Shown here one piece after another: positions 17,130 to 26,200 of a stretch of DNA of 64,000 bases. Within the stretch, counting starts at the first letter, position 1. Every line of letters starts with the position of its first letter. The stretch spans positions 1 to 64,000 of the forward strand of contig NZ_JAKRNK010000008.1 of NCBI RefSeq assembly GCF_022346885.1, written 5' to 3'. The notes beneath the pieces were generated by a model. It did no database searches. It saw nothing but the letters and a program-made list of their open reading frames with translations, and had not been told where the DNA came from. The DNA is from Paenibacillus sp. ACRRX. GTDB taxonomy: Bacteria > Bacillota > Bacilli > Paenibacillales > Paenibacillaceae. The translations under genes were made by a program, and so were the position numbers.

Positions 17130-19463
17130 TCAGCCACCAATTGTGTAGGTTGAAATTTCGGTACTTTTTACCATTGGCAGGCGAATCTGGATTTTGGATC
17201 CATTACCATCTGTGCATAACGCCTCCATCGTTCCATCCAATAGCTGAACCCTATTCCTGAGCTGCATAAGTCCATGTGCAGAATCGTTCGGCTCCATAGC
17301 TAACTTGGCAGCAAATCCTACACCATCATCCACATACAACAACTCCCAGTTGTCATCTACTTGCTTGAATGACAATTGAAGCAAAGAGGCATACGCATGC
17401 CGCTTGCCATTGTGCAGCAATTCCTGTGCCATCCGAAATACATGACGTTTCCAATCTTGAGATTGAGCCTCCAGCAATTCGGCACTGCCAATCTCCATCT
17501 GAACAACTGGCATCTTCTCCGCAAATTCACCCTCTATCCAAGATCGCAGCGCATGCTGCAAACCTACCGTCTGGATTAGTGTAGGCCGCAAACCTGAATT
17601 TAGATGCTGCATATATAAACTCACATCTTCCAAATTGCGCTGGATATGCTCCATCCCTGCCTGCACCTGTTCGACATCTTCTAAAGCTTTTGTTTCCTCC
17701 ATCATAATTGCCATATCATGCAGCGGCTTCATTGCCTTCTGCTGAATCGATTGTGCTACCAACCCTCTGTTCTTTTCCTGCATATCAAACAGTAAGGAAA
17801 CCATGCTCTGCTCAATCGTGTCATTTTTATTGGAATGATGATATTGCAGATCTGTTAGCTGGCTTTGCAAGACTCTGGCCCGATAAATATGATTTAAGCT
17901 GATCGATAAATAAGTTAATACATGTTCCATCCACTGCTTCTCTTCCCGATTCAGCTCAGCCTTGGAAGAACGGCGCTCGATAACGATGTAATATCTATTC
18001 TCTACTTCCAAATTGATATCAAACCAGAACACATAAGGATGCTGGAAATTCCCTTTTAAGAGCTGTCTTTTAAGTAAATCAGCCTCCATCTCGCCCTCCA
18101 TTATGATGTCGATGGCGCCATGTCGGTCTTTGCGGACAATAGCAGCAGCGTTACACGTCAATGTGTCAACGATAACACGCAGCACTTCTTCGTTCCAGTC
18201 TTCACGATGCTGAATGTAGCCAAGCCGAGAAGCAATACGCTTTAACGATTGATCAAGTTTAGTCTTGCGAGGAAACAATACTTCCTCCAGCTTGCCGCAC
18301 GAATATTCAATCGTAAACATGAAGGTCGTAACAATAAATAGAATGAATAAAAATGTAAATATCTGAACAATCATCGACTCTTGGTCGCCGAATACAATCG
18401 CGTCCCATCCCATAATAATCGCGCTGGGAACTACAGCAATGAGACCAATTGTGAGTACACGCTTCATAATGACACTTATGTCATGCAAGCCGTAAAAGGT
18501 CGTGAGCCAAGCCAGCCCCATCATAAACATGATTCCAAACCAACCCGATATGAGCGGAGACACCAAAGGGAGTCCTGAAAAAATATTGGGCACAAAGGAC
18601 AGGCTGACAATCGGCATAAATGCAATCCCAACACAAAAAGAAATCAGCGTTAAAGCTGACGTAAAATAAGTACGCTCATGTCGGTATTTGAAATACAGTC
18701 TAAACATAAACAGTACATTTACAATCGCAATTAACACAAAGAAAAAGTATGTAAATACATTATCAAATTTGTAGGCTATGTACGTGCGATCAGAAACCAT
18801 ATATACCCACTTCACAATCGAACATGTAAAAATAAATGTGTACAAGCCTTTGATATACTTCGTTGACAGCACCAAGCTCGCCTTCTCTTTAATATAAAGA
18901 TAGACGTAATGTAAGAACATCACCGGAATTAGCATCAGTCCCGTAAACATTAGCCAGTAACTAAGCACGTCTCCACGTAAAGATGCTCCATAACACAAAT
19001 AAATCAAACCCATCATAAAAAATAAACAAGCAAGCATCTTGCCCGCAGTTGACCCATCTCTTCGCTTGAGCAGCAGCCACCCGATAGTAAACAACACCAT
19101 CTCCGTTATAATTGGCATAAAATCATACAAAGGATGCCGTTCATTCTGATCGAGGCGAACCGTTAGAACTTCTCCTCCCCGCGCCACAACGACAGAATTG
19201 GCTTGTTCAAGCTTATGCCATTTCTTCACTGGCATATGTGCCTCTGGCACATGTCCGTTAATACGGATGATATGATCGCCGATACGAAGCTTTCGCATAT
19301 CAAATTGTTCTGTGGTCGCAAAGCGCGACACAACCCATGCATGGTCTTGTTCCTTTACGTGCACGCCAATATACGGATACTTGATAATCACAAATAACAA
19401 CCATATTTGTACAATGGCTAAGCCTACAATCCCCCACTTGCGTAAACTGGTAAGGTTTATCAT
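17130..19463 (-). CDS. ComP-like membrane sensor histidine kinase with a degenerate phospho-acceptor site
   Basis: A 777-residue protein close in size and layout to ComP (about 769). Helix 1 covers residues about 10-29, then an extracytoplasmic PDZ-like segment (about 35-105, LRIGDHIIRINGHVPE). Eight or so helices follow (about 115-380), then a GAF-like region, an HisKA_3-like helical pair and an HATPase domain. The ATPase keeps an N-box (ELLHNGKRHA) and a G1 box (DDGVGF). Where ComP has ARDLHDS, this protein reads AQSIQQK, so the histidine is replaced by glutamine in the ungapped alignment; an LHD lies eight residues later. No response regulator is adjacent. Confidence 0.82.
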   Translation of the reverse strand: MINLTSLRKWGIVGLAIVQIWLLFVIIKYPYIGVHVKEQDHAWVVSRFATTEQFDMRKLRIGDHIIRINGHVPEAHMPVKKWHKLEQANSVVVARGGEVLTVRLDQNERHPLYDFMPIITEMVLFTIGWLLLKRRDGSTAGKMLACLFFMMGLIYLCYGASLRGDVLSYWLMFTGLMLIPVMFLHYVYLYIKEKASLVLSTKYIKGLYTFIFTCSIVKWVYMVSDRTYIAYKFDNVFTYFFFVLIAIVNVLFMFRLYFKYRHERTYFTSALTLISFCVGIAFMPIVSLSFVPNIFSGLPLVSPLISGWFGIMFMMGLAWLTTFYGLHDISVIMKRVLTIGLIAVVPSAIIMGWDAIVFGDQESMIVQIFTFLFILFIVTTFMFTIEYSCGKLEEVLFPRKTKLDQSLKRIASRLGYIQHREDWNEEVLRVIVDTLTCNAAAIVRKDRHGAIDIIMEGEMEADLLKRQLLKGNFQHPYVFWFDINLEVENRYYIVIERRSSKAELNREEKQWMEHVLTYLSISLNHIYRARVLQSQLTDLQYHHSNKNDTIEQSMVSLLFDMQEKNRGLVAQSIQQKAMKPLHDMAIMMEETKALEDVEQVQAGMEHIQRNLEDVSLYMQHLNSGLRPTLIQTVGLQHALRSWIEGEFAEKMPVVQMEIGSAELLEAQSQDWKRHVFRMAQELLHNGKRHAYASLLQLSFKQVDDNWELLYVDDGVGFAAKLAMEPNDSAHGLMQLRNRVQLLDGTMEALCTDGNGSKIQIRLPMVKSTEISTYTIGG

Positions 19464-19681
19464 TTCTCTCTATTTCTCCATGTCTGTTTATATCAATCTA
19501 TGAAACTTTAGTCTCAGCTATACCCGAAATTTGATCTAATTCGATTGTATCGAACGCTTTCCGATATAGCAATAAAGCGAATTTTGTCATTTTGCCCCGA
19601 CTTGACAGTCATGATAGAATAATAGAATGTATTTTAAGTACTGGGTCTAATTGGATAGACTCTTGTTCGAGGTGAAGATTG

Positions 19682-20092
19682 ATGGAACCTACTTTGGAAC
19701 CCGGTCGCGAGTCATCTCGCCGTACCCGAACGAAGGCGAACGGAGCCCCTGCAAAATGGTTTTTGCTATTTTGGTTCGTCATGATCGGAATCGGCGTAAC
19801 CGCGACGTATTATTACAGCCAGCACATCAAAGTGACGATGTTGACTCAATTGGAAACACAGACAAATGCCCAGATTCAAGCGGTTCAGAAAACCTATCAG
19901 GAGCAATTGCACAAGTTGGAAACCAAGCTGGTTGAAATGCAAAGTAAAATCGATTCATTTAACGAGTTACTGACCTTTACAAAAGATAACGCTTCTAATA
20001 AGACAGATAACAGTAACAAACTGTACACGCAGCTCAATGAAGTAAAGAAGCAGTTGGACACGTTAAAGAAAAAAATGGATTTGCTTAAATAA
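19682..20092 (+). CDS. Small single-pass membrane protein with periplasm-side coiled coil
   Basis: A 136-residue protein. A basic N-terminus (GRESSRRTRTKAN) is followed by one membrane helix (about residues 26-45, WFLLFWFVMIGIGVTATYYY). A long extracytoplasmic coiled coil (about 55-135, e.g. LHKLETKLVEMQSK and VKKQLDTLKKKM) completes it. I recognise no named family. It lies 16 bp upstream of the phosphodiester glycosidase-domain gene in the same direction, so the two are probably co-transcribed and may work together at the membrane. The ATG at 19682 is preferred to the TTG one codon earlier. Confidence 0.65.
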   Translation: MEPTLEPGRESSRRTRTKANGAPAKWFLLFWFVMIGIGVTATYYYSQHIKVTMLTQLETQTNAQIQAVQKTYQEQLHKLETKLVEMQSKIDSFNELLTFTKDNASNKTDNSNKLYTQLNEVKKQLDTLKKKMDLLK

Positions 20093-20108
20093 GTGAGGCG
20101 AAATAGAT

Positions 20109-21167
20109 ATGAAAGTAAAATTCGTCAACCGCTTGTTTATGATGACAACCGCACCGTTCCTCGGTCTGATGCTGTGGATGGTCTTCTCTTCCTTAACAGT
20201 ATCTGTAGAGCTTACTAACGCTAAACCAGTAGAAATAAACACGTGGAACACAGCTTACGACCACGTAACCGAGGGGTTGGATCAAGCAGGGAAGACGGCA
20301 CAATATACAATTGATGCTGTCCGCCGTGTCTCTGTCCTGTACAAGCAGACGACTTCAACGATGAACGATATTGTATACACAGCATCTAAACAAGCCAATC
20401 GCCCGGAGACGATCTACAACAAACGGATATCCTCCAAACTTGGAGCGCCAATCGATCATATCGAGAGCGATAACATACGTGCCGAGTTATATGCGATTAA
20501 TCAGGCTACATATAATGGTTATGCAATGAAGGTTAAGCTGAAAGAACAGAAAGCTATGAAAATGACACTTGGCAAGGATAAATACGGCGGATCAGAAACG
20601 ACGATGCAAGCCGTGAAGCGTTATGGCGCAGTTGCTGGCATCAATGCTGGTGGTTATGCCGAAGGTCGCGGCAATCGCTATCCACTTGGAACAACGGTTC
20701 TGAACGGAGACTATGTGAGTGCCTTCGAGCCAAGCTTCAAAGATCTGGCTTTTGTCGGACTTGATACCTTAGGTCGGCTGATTGGCGGCAAATTTTTCGA
20801 CAAGACGCAGCTTGATCAGAAGAATCCGAAGTTTGGAGCTACCTTTGTTCCACACCTGTTGAATAACGGCAACAAGCTTACAATACCCGATAAGTGGAAA
20901 GCACCCAATCGCGCTCCGCGTACGACCATCGGCAACTACAAAGACGATCAGCTCTTGATTATGGTTATTGACGGCTACAATGAAAATGGCGGATCAGGTG
21001 CAACGCTTGAAGAGATGCAGCAGAAGATGATTAATTTAGGTGTTCGTGATGCCTATAATTTGGATGGCGGGGGCTCCTCATCACTCATCTTTAAAGGACG
21101 GGTTGTGAATCACCCTTCTGACGGCGAGCTGCGTCAACTGCCTACGCACTTTTTATTTTTTGAATAG
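20109..21167 (+). CDS. Phosphodiester glycosidase-domain (NAGPA-like) membrane protein
   Basis: A 352-residue protein with one N-terminal membrane segment (about residues 10-33). A linker spans about 34-120. Then comes a phosphodiester glycosidase domain (about 130-350) related to the lysosomal uncovering enzyme and to bacterial 'exopolysaccharide biosynthesis' proteins. Landmarks are AVAGINAGGYAEGRG, RAPRTTIGNYKDDQLLIMVIDG and the near-terminal AYNLDGGGSSSLIF. The domain cleaves sugar-phosphodiester bonds; the substrate here could be teichoic acid or a capsular phosphodiester, which is inference. Second gene of a pair with the coiled-coil protein. A related protein is encoded at 55250-56434. 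Confidence 0.85.
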   Translation: MKVKFVNRLFMMTTAPFLGLMLWMVFSSLTVSVELTNAKPVEINTWNTAYDHVTEGLDQAGKTAQYTIDAVRRVSVLYKQTTSTMNDIVYTASKQANRPETIYNKRISSKLGAPIDHIESDNIRAELYAINQATYNGYAMKVKLKEQKAMKMTLGKDKYGGSETTMQAVKRYGAVAGINAGGYAEGRGNRYPLGTTVLNGDYVSAFEPSFKDLAFVGLDTLGRLIGGKFFDKTQLDQKNPKFGATFVPHLLNNGNKLTIPDKWKAPNRAPRTTIGNYKDDQLLIMVIDGYNENGGSGATLEEMQQKMINLGVRDAYNLDGGGSSSLIFKGRVVNHPSDGELRQLPTHFLFFE

Positions 21168-21282
21168 TTTAGCGTAATTTTCTTATTTACCCAAATGAAA
21201 AGCAGTTATTATAACACATCATCCATTGACTGACTGTACCATAATTCACACCTTTTTCATTTCCTTTTTGGAATGTATTGGG

Positions 21283-21308
21283 TATAATAATAGTAGTCTA
21301 TTGGAGGT
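21283..21308 (+). promoter_or_regulatory. -10 element and ribosome site of a small ORF
   Basis: A perfect TATAAT (21283-21288) has no good -35 partner. A strong TTGGAGGTG site (21301-21309) lies 8 nt before the ATG at 21318. Confidence 0.5.
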
Positions 21309-21317
21309 GTGCGCATC

Positions 21318-21416
21318 ATGTCTCTTACGTTTTGGATCATTATGTTAACTCTTGCATTGTTTATTACAGCCATGCTCACATCTGGCTACAACGAAGACAA
21401 GACAAAAGGACTGTAG
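21318..21416 (+). CDS. 32-residue hydrophobic membrane peptide
   Basis: A 32-codon ORF starting MSLTFWIIML, with one membrane helix (about residues 4-22) and a charged tail ending EDKTKGL. Three signals support it: a GGAGGTG ribosome site at proper spacing, a TATAAT upstream and an intrinsic terminator immediately after the stop. I recognise no family. Such peptides often act as membrane-protein regulators, but nothing here shows its target. Confidence 0.65.
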   Translation: MSLTFWIIMLTLALFITAMLTSGYNEDKTKGL

Positions 21417-21430
21417 TCCATACTTACGCA

Positions 21431-21464
21431 GAAGCCTCCCATAATCATAGGGGGGCTTCTTTCG
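21431..21464 (+). terminator. Intrinsic terminator of the small-peptide gene
   Basis: GAAGCCTCCC and GGGGGGCTTC arms (one G-U pair) with a 9-nt loop, then TTTC. Confidence 0.75.
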
Positions 21465-21481
21465 CTATTATCCCATGGACA

Positions 21482-21515
21482 GCACGAGGGCATCACGTTA
21501 GTGATGCCCTCGTGC
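21482..21515. repeat. Perfect 15-bp inverted repeat between convergent genes
   Basis: GCACGAGGGCATCAC (21482-21496), a GTTA loop, then the exact complement (21501-21515). Neither side has a U-tract. It could be a bidirectional transcription block between the 32-codon gene and abrB. Confidence 0.6.
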
Positions 21516-21532
21516 CCCCTATGTCGTCAACA

Positions 21533-21781
21533 CTAACGCACCAGATGCGTCATGTCAGTCATACATTGTGAACATATGTAACGCTCTTTGAATTCGGCAA
21601 CGCCATTCATAGAGCCACAGAACACACATTTTGGACGATATCGCTCTAAAATAATATGATCGCCCTGGACCAGAATTTCGACAGGATCCCCTTCATTCAT
21701 TTGGTAACGCTTTCTAAGCGATTTCGGAAGAACAATTCGCCCCAGTTGGTCGACTTTACGGACAACACCGGCAGGTTTCAT
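21533..21781 (-). CDS. AbrB/SpoVT-family transition-state regulator with C-terminal zinc ribbon
   Basis: An 82-residue protein. Residues 1-50 are an AbrB/SpoVT swapped-hairpin DNA-binding domain (GVVRKVDQLGRIVLPKSLRKRY, GDPVEILVQGDHIILERY). The C-terminal part differs from B. subtilis AbrB: CVFCGS and YICSQC form a four-cysteine ribbon that probably binds zinc. Variants of this kind occur in other spore-formers. It probably regulates post-exponential genes. The ATG is preceded by AGAGGTGTAACTG. The 430 bp upstream are AT-rich and probably carry its promoter. Confidence 0.88.
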   Translation of the reverse strand: MKPAGVVRKVDQLGRIVLPKSLRKRYQMNEGDPVEILVQGDHIILERYRPKCVFCGSMNGVAEFKERYICSQCMTDMTHLVR

Positions 21782-21993
21782 CAGTTACACCTCTCTTGTA
21801 TATTCGTCTCCTCATGATTACCCTAGAGAACTCTGCCCCTATACCCTATTATTTTCGCTGTATTATTCATAATTCCTGCTGAAAACTGTCAAAATAATTA
21901 GTTTTTATTCAGTTACTGTCATAAAGTTGTTTTTGTCTTTTGACTACCTCTGCTGCGCATCATGCCGAATAATATCCAGTGCTGCTCAAGCAA

Positions 21994-22025
21994 AATACAG
22001 CCAATCACAAGTGATTGGCTGTATT
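21994..22025. repeat. 32-bp near-perfect palindrome between trmL and abrB
   Basis: Arms of 15 bp, AATACAGCCAATCAC and its exact complement, with only AA between. On the minus strand it is followed by TTGCTTG. It lies 190 bp beyond the trmL stop and 210 bp upstream of abrB. A two-base centre makes a poor RNA hairpin loop but a good protein-binding site. The rest of the 430-bp gap shows no gene. Confidence 0.55.
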
Positions 22026-22211
22026 AGCATGAATGCAAATGAAAAAAGTTGGCCAAGCTCCACCGATTTCTGATTATTGACCACTATATAATTACCGGGC
22101 TGCGTCCTAACACGATGTCTATTAAGACTATCCTAATCGTCACCCGAAGCCTGGAATAACAACTCACTGCATCGCATATATTCGTTACGCCGCTCACGGC
22201 GGTCGCAAGGC

Positions 22212-22676
22212 TTATTCCATGCCTGGATAATTCAGCTGTCTTAACGCTTCATAGACAATAATCGCAGCCGAATTAGATAAGTTAAGTGAACGTACCTTGT
22301 CTGTCATCGGCATACGAATGCAGGTCTCTCGATTAGCCTCAAGCAATGGTTCCGGTAATCCCTTTGTTTCTTTGCCAAATACAAAGAAATCTCCGTCCAC
22401 ATACTCAAAGTCGCTATATCGCTTGTCCGCTTTGGTTGTCGCATAAAAAAAACGCGAATCTGCGTAACGATCCCGTACTTCAGCAAACGAATCATGATAT
22501 TCAATGTTAACTGCATGCCAATAATCCAAGCCTGCACGCTTTAAAGTTCGATCGTCCGTATTAAATCCGAGCGGTCTGACCAAATGAAGGTGTATGCCTG
22601 TTGCTGCGCATGTTCGTGCAATATTACCTGTATTAGCCGGAATTTCCGGTTCCACTAGTACGATATGTAGAGCCAT
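22212..22676 (-). CDS. trmL: tRNA (cytidine/uridine-34-2'-O)-methyltransferase TrmL
   Basis: A 154-residue SPOUT methyltransferase that modifies the wobble ribose of tRNA-Leu isoacceptors, as known for TrmL (YibK/CspR). The start at 22676 is the conserved MALHIVLVEPEIPANTGN; the upstream frame extension is not conserved-looking. Further landmarks are FVFGKETKGLPE (about residues 94-105) and SLNLSNSAAIIVYEAL (about 128-143), which form the knotted SAM site. It diverges from the marR-MMPL operon, whose promoter lies about 80 bp upstream. Confidence 0.94.
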   Translation of the reverse strand: MALHIVLVEPEIPANTGNIARTCAATGIHLHLVRPLGFNTDDRTLKRAGLDYWHAVNIEYHDSFAEVRDRYADSRFFYATTKADKRYSDFEYVDGDFFVFGKETKGLPEPLLEANRETCIRMPMTDKVRSLNLSNSAAIIVYEALRQLNYPGME

Positions 22677-22758
22677 CTGATGTGTCACCTCACAATTATT
22701 CCTTTCTATTATACACCAATCTGAGATTTGCCAAATAGCTCTGCCTAAGCGGTACCAT

Positions 22759-22787
22759 TTGACAATCAAAATTCACCACGATATAGT
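22759..22787 (+). promoter_or_regulatory. Sigma-A promoter of the marR-MMPL operon
   Basis: TTGACA (22759-22764), 17-bp spacer, TATAGT (22782-22787). The -10 overlaps the left arm of a large palindrome. Confidence 0.75.
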
Positions 22788-22818
22788 TCTATTATCGAAC
22801 TATTCGATAATAGAACTA
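22784..22818. promoter_or_regulatory. 35-bp palindromic operator, probably for the MarR regulator
   Basis: Perfect 16-bp arms TAGTTCTATTATCGAA and complement flank CTA. The site begins within the -10 hexamer and covers the expected transcription start (about 22794), so a bound repressor would block initiation. Assignment to the adjacent MarR protein is inferred from position. Confidence 0.75.
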
Positions 22819-22839
22819 TTAGAAAGGAAGTCACTTCCC

Positions 22840-23289
22840 TTGACCTTTAATCCGCAGCAACTTATCCAACGGTACATGTCTGCGCAATCGACCGTGATAA
22901 AGCAGCTATTTCAACAGCTTGACAGTTCCACACCTAATACAATGACACCAGAACAGTTCCAAACCATATGTATTATCTATGATCAGGGAACATGCACGCC
23001 GACTTATCTCGCAGACACGTTAATGGTCGGCAAAAGCTCAATTACCGCCATTGTCAGCCGACTAGCCGATAGGGGGCTTGTAGAGCGCTCCCGTGATGAT
23101 TCTGACAGGAGGCAAGTCTATTTATCACTCACCGAAGCCGGCCAAGAAACTTACCAGCACATGTCTGGCAAAGTGCATGCCATTGTATCTTCTTATTTAG
23201 TTCATTTTCAAGAAGAAGAAATTGAATCGTTCATTAGCAAGTTTGAAAGACTGGCTACATTAATGGCAGAAGGAAGTGACACCAAATGA
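22840..23289 (+). CDS. MarR-family transcriptional regulator
   Basis: About 149 residues with a winged helix: TPTYLADTLMVGKSSITAIVSRLADRG (about 52-78) and wing DDSDRRQVYLSLTEAG. The open frame extends to 22759, but that start would place promoter and operator inside the coding region, so the TTG at 22840, 9 nt after AGGAAG, is preferred. Its stop overlaps the MMPL start (ATGA). It probably represses this operon through the palindrome until an inhibitor or toxic lipid binds. Confidence 0.88.
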   Translation: MTFNPQQLIQRYMSAQSTVIKQLFQQLDSSTPNTMTPEQFQTICIIYDQGTCTPTYLADTLMVGKSSITAIVSRLADRGLVERSRDDSDRRQVYLSLTEAGQETYQHMSGKVHAIVSSYLVHFQEEEIESFISKFERLATLMAEGSDTK

Positions 23290-26200
23290 GAACCATACTG
23301 AAAGCAAGATGGGCCATTATGGCTATCTGGATTGTGGCAGCAATTGCCTTATTTATGACGGCCCCCTCCCTTAGTGAGCTTGTAAAAGAAAAGGGTACTA
23401 TTCGTGTCCCGGATGGTTATTCTTCGTCCAGAGCCCAGGAGATCCTGGATGAAGTAGCCGCAGCAAATGGGGACTCTCACAAGTCTCAAATCGCGCTATT
23501 ATTCCATAATCCAAACGGGCTATCAACGGATGAGAAACAAGAGGTCAATCACACGTTGACAATGCTTGCAGACAGCAAAGCAAAGCTGCACATTATATCC
23601 ATGCTTAACCCATTTGAACAGCCCGAATTAGCGGATAAACTTATATCCAAAGATGGCAAAACGATTTTAACCTCCCTCACCGTTGACACAGGCAGCGTCA
23701 GTTCACAAGAGGTGAAGGAAGCAATCTCTACTCAACTAAACGACGTTAGAGTTGAGCATTACATGACAGGCCGACAACAAATTGATCACGATCAGATCGA
23801 AAGCTCACAAGCAGGCTTGAAAAAGTCAGAGTCCATTACAGTTATCTTTATTTTGCTTATATTATTTGTAGTTTTCCGGTCGTTTGTAGCTCCGTTTATT
23901 CCCCTATTGACGGTAGGGCTGAGCTACATTGTATCCCAATCCATCGTTTCTTTTCTGGTCGACAGTACTGATTTCCCGTTATCTACCTTTACCCAGATCT
24001 TTATGGTTGCGGTTCTCTTTGGGATAGGTACTGATTATTGCATTCTCCTAATCAGCCGTTTTAAAGAAGAGCTGGCACAGCACGAAGATACTTGGGAAGC
24101 CATTATCGCTACCTATCGTACCGCTGGCAAGACTGTTTTGTTCTCTGGACTCGCCGTACTGGTTGGGTTTTCCGTTATTGGCTTGTCACAGTTTATCCTG
24201 TACCGTTCTGCGGTTGCGGTTGCCATCGGGATTGCTGTGATGCTGCTTGCACTTGTTACGGTAGTGCCCTTCTTTATGGCAGTGCTGGGCAAGAAGCTAT
24301 TTTGGCCAACTAAAGGCTCGCTTGAGCACAAGGAAAGTCGTATCTGGGGTGCCGTCGGCAGCTTCTCCCTCAAGCGTCCGCTGGCCGCTTTCTTGATTGT
24401 TGCCGCTGTAACTGTGCCGTTCTTGATAACCTATAGCGGTCAGGTATCTTTCAACAGCTTGGAGGAGATCGGTGACAAGTATGAATCTGTCAAAGCCTTT
24501 AATCTTATTTCGCAAAGCTTTGATCCGGGTGAGTCTATGCCTACTCAGGTCGTGATTAAGACGGCCAATCCACTTAAGGAAACCGAGTACATGGCATTAG
24601 CGGAGAAAATGAGCCGCGAGATCATGAAGGTGGACGGTGTATCAAGCGTGCGCAGCTTGAGTCGGCCTGCCGGCGACGAGATTCAGGATTTCAAGGTTGC
24701 CGAACAAGTTAAAAGCTTGGAAAGCGGTCTAAAAGAAGGCAACAAAGGCATCAATGACATCAAGTCTGGACTGTCGGAGGCTAACAGCCAATTAACAAAA
24801 AATGAGCCTCAGTTAAAAAAAGCAGCTTCCAGTACAGATAAATTAACTGACGGAACAAAACAATTAACATCTGGCATTACTCAGCTTCAAGGTGGACTTT
24901 CGCAAATTCAGAAAGGGATAGCAGATGGTTCGATGGGAGCTGGTCAGCTTAAGCAAGCGCTGCAGCAGGCCAAAGCAAGCGCACAACAGCTTGCACAAGC
25001 TCATGAGAAGCTGCTGCAGAGCTACCAGCAGCTTGGTGGTGGAATGGTGCAGATGAGCAATGGCCTAACTCAAATGCAGCAGCAAGTAGAGGGGGCAGCC
25101 AAGTCGCTGCAAGGGCTGGAGCAGCATTTCACCAGCTTGCAAAGCCGTTACCCTGAGCTGCAGCAGGACCCTGATTATGTGACGATTCATGCAACAGTCA
25201 CCCAATCTGGCAAGGGAATTGGTCAACTTGGTGCTGCGTTAGGTCAAGTGCACAGCCAAATGCAGCAAATTAGCGGTGGCATGAAGCAGGCCAACGATGC
25301 CTATACACAAGCTGCTGCCGGTCAGAGATCGCTAGCCAGCGGACTTGATCAGCTTATTGCCGGTATCAGCAAGCTGGAATCCGGCTTGAATCAAGCCGCT
25401 GCTGGTCAAAGCCAGATTATCGGCAAGTTGCCAGGCATCGTGCATGGCCTCGAGCAGCTTCAAGATGGTCAAAACCAGATTGGCCAAGGTTTCACCCAAT
25501 TGACAGGACAATTGACTCAGCTCACCAACGGTTTACAAAAGAGCGTGGACGGTCTCTCGCAAATCTCAGGTGGTCTGCATTCAGCCAACAATTATTTACA
25601 GCAAGTCGGAAGTACGGCTGACAACGAATTGGGAGGCTGGTTCGTCCCTGAGGAAATTGTACAAAATAAAGAATTTAAGCAAGCGCTGGATTTATATTTG
25701 TCAGCTGACCGTAAAGTAATGACATTAGACGTTGTATTCAGCGTGAATCCATACGGGACTAAAGCCATTGATTCCGTAAAAGAAGTGCAAGCGGCCGTCG
25801 ACCGTGCCGTAAAAAACACAAAGCTTGAACAATCCGATATTGCCCTGGGTGGCGTATCCAGTACATTTGCCGACTTAAAGCAAATTTCTGGCGAAGATTA
25901 TACCCGTACTGTAGCACTAATGCTTATTGGCATCTTGTTGATTTTAATCCTATTGTTCCGTTCTATCGTTATGCCGTTGTATATTATTGCATCTTTGCTG
26001 TTAACCTTCTTTACCTCAATGGGAATAACAGAGCTTGTATTTACAAATATTTTGGGTTATTCCGGCGTGACATGGGCAACTCCTTTCTTTGGATTTGTAA
26101 TGCTGATGGCACTCGGCGTTGATTACAGCATCTTCTTAATGGATCGTTTTAATGAAAATAAACATTTAAGCGTTAAGGATGCGATTTTGTTTGCCATGCG

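Noticed and set aside
17130-19463. A complete ComQXPA quorum-sensing locus
   Set aside because: No comQ, comX or comA is present around the ComP-like gene, and its H-box is degenerate.
22759-22839. N-terminal extension of the second MarR protein
   Set aside because: This stretch contains a consensus promoter and a perfect palindrome, so it is regulatory DNA and not coding.
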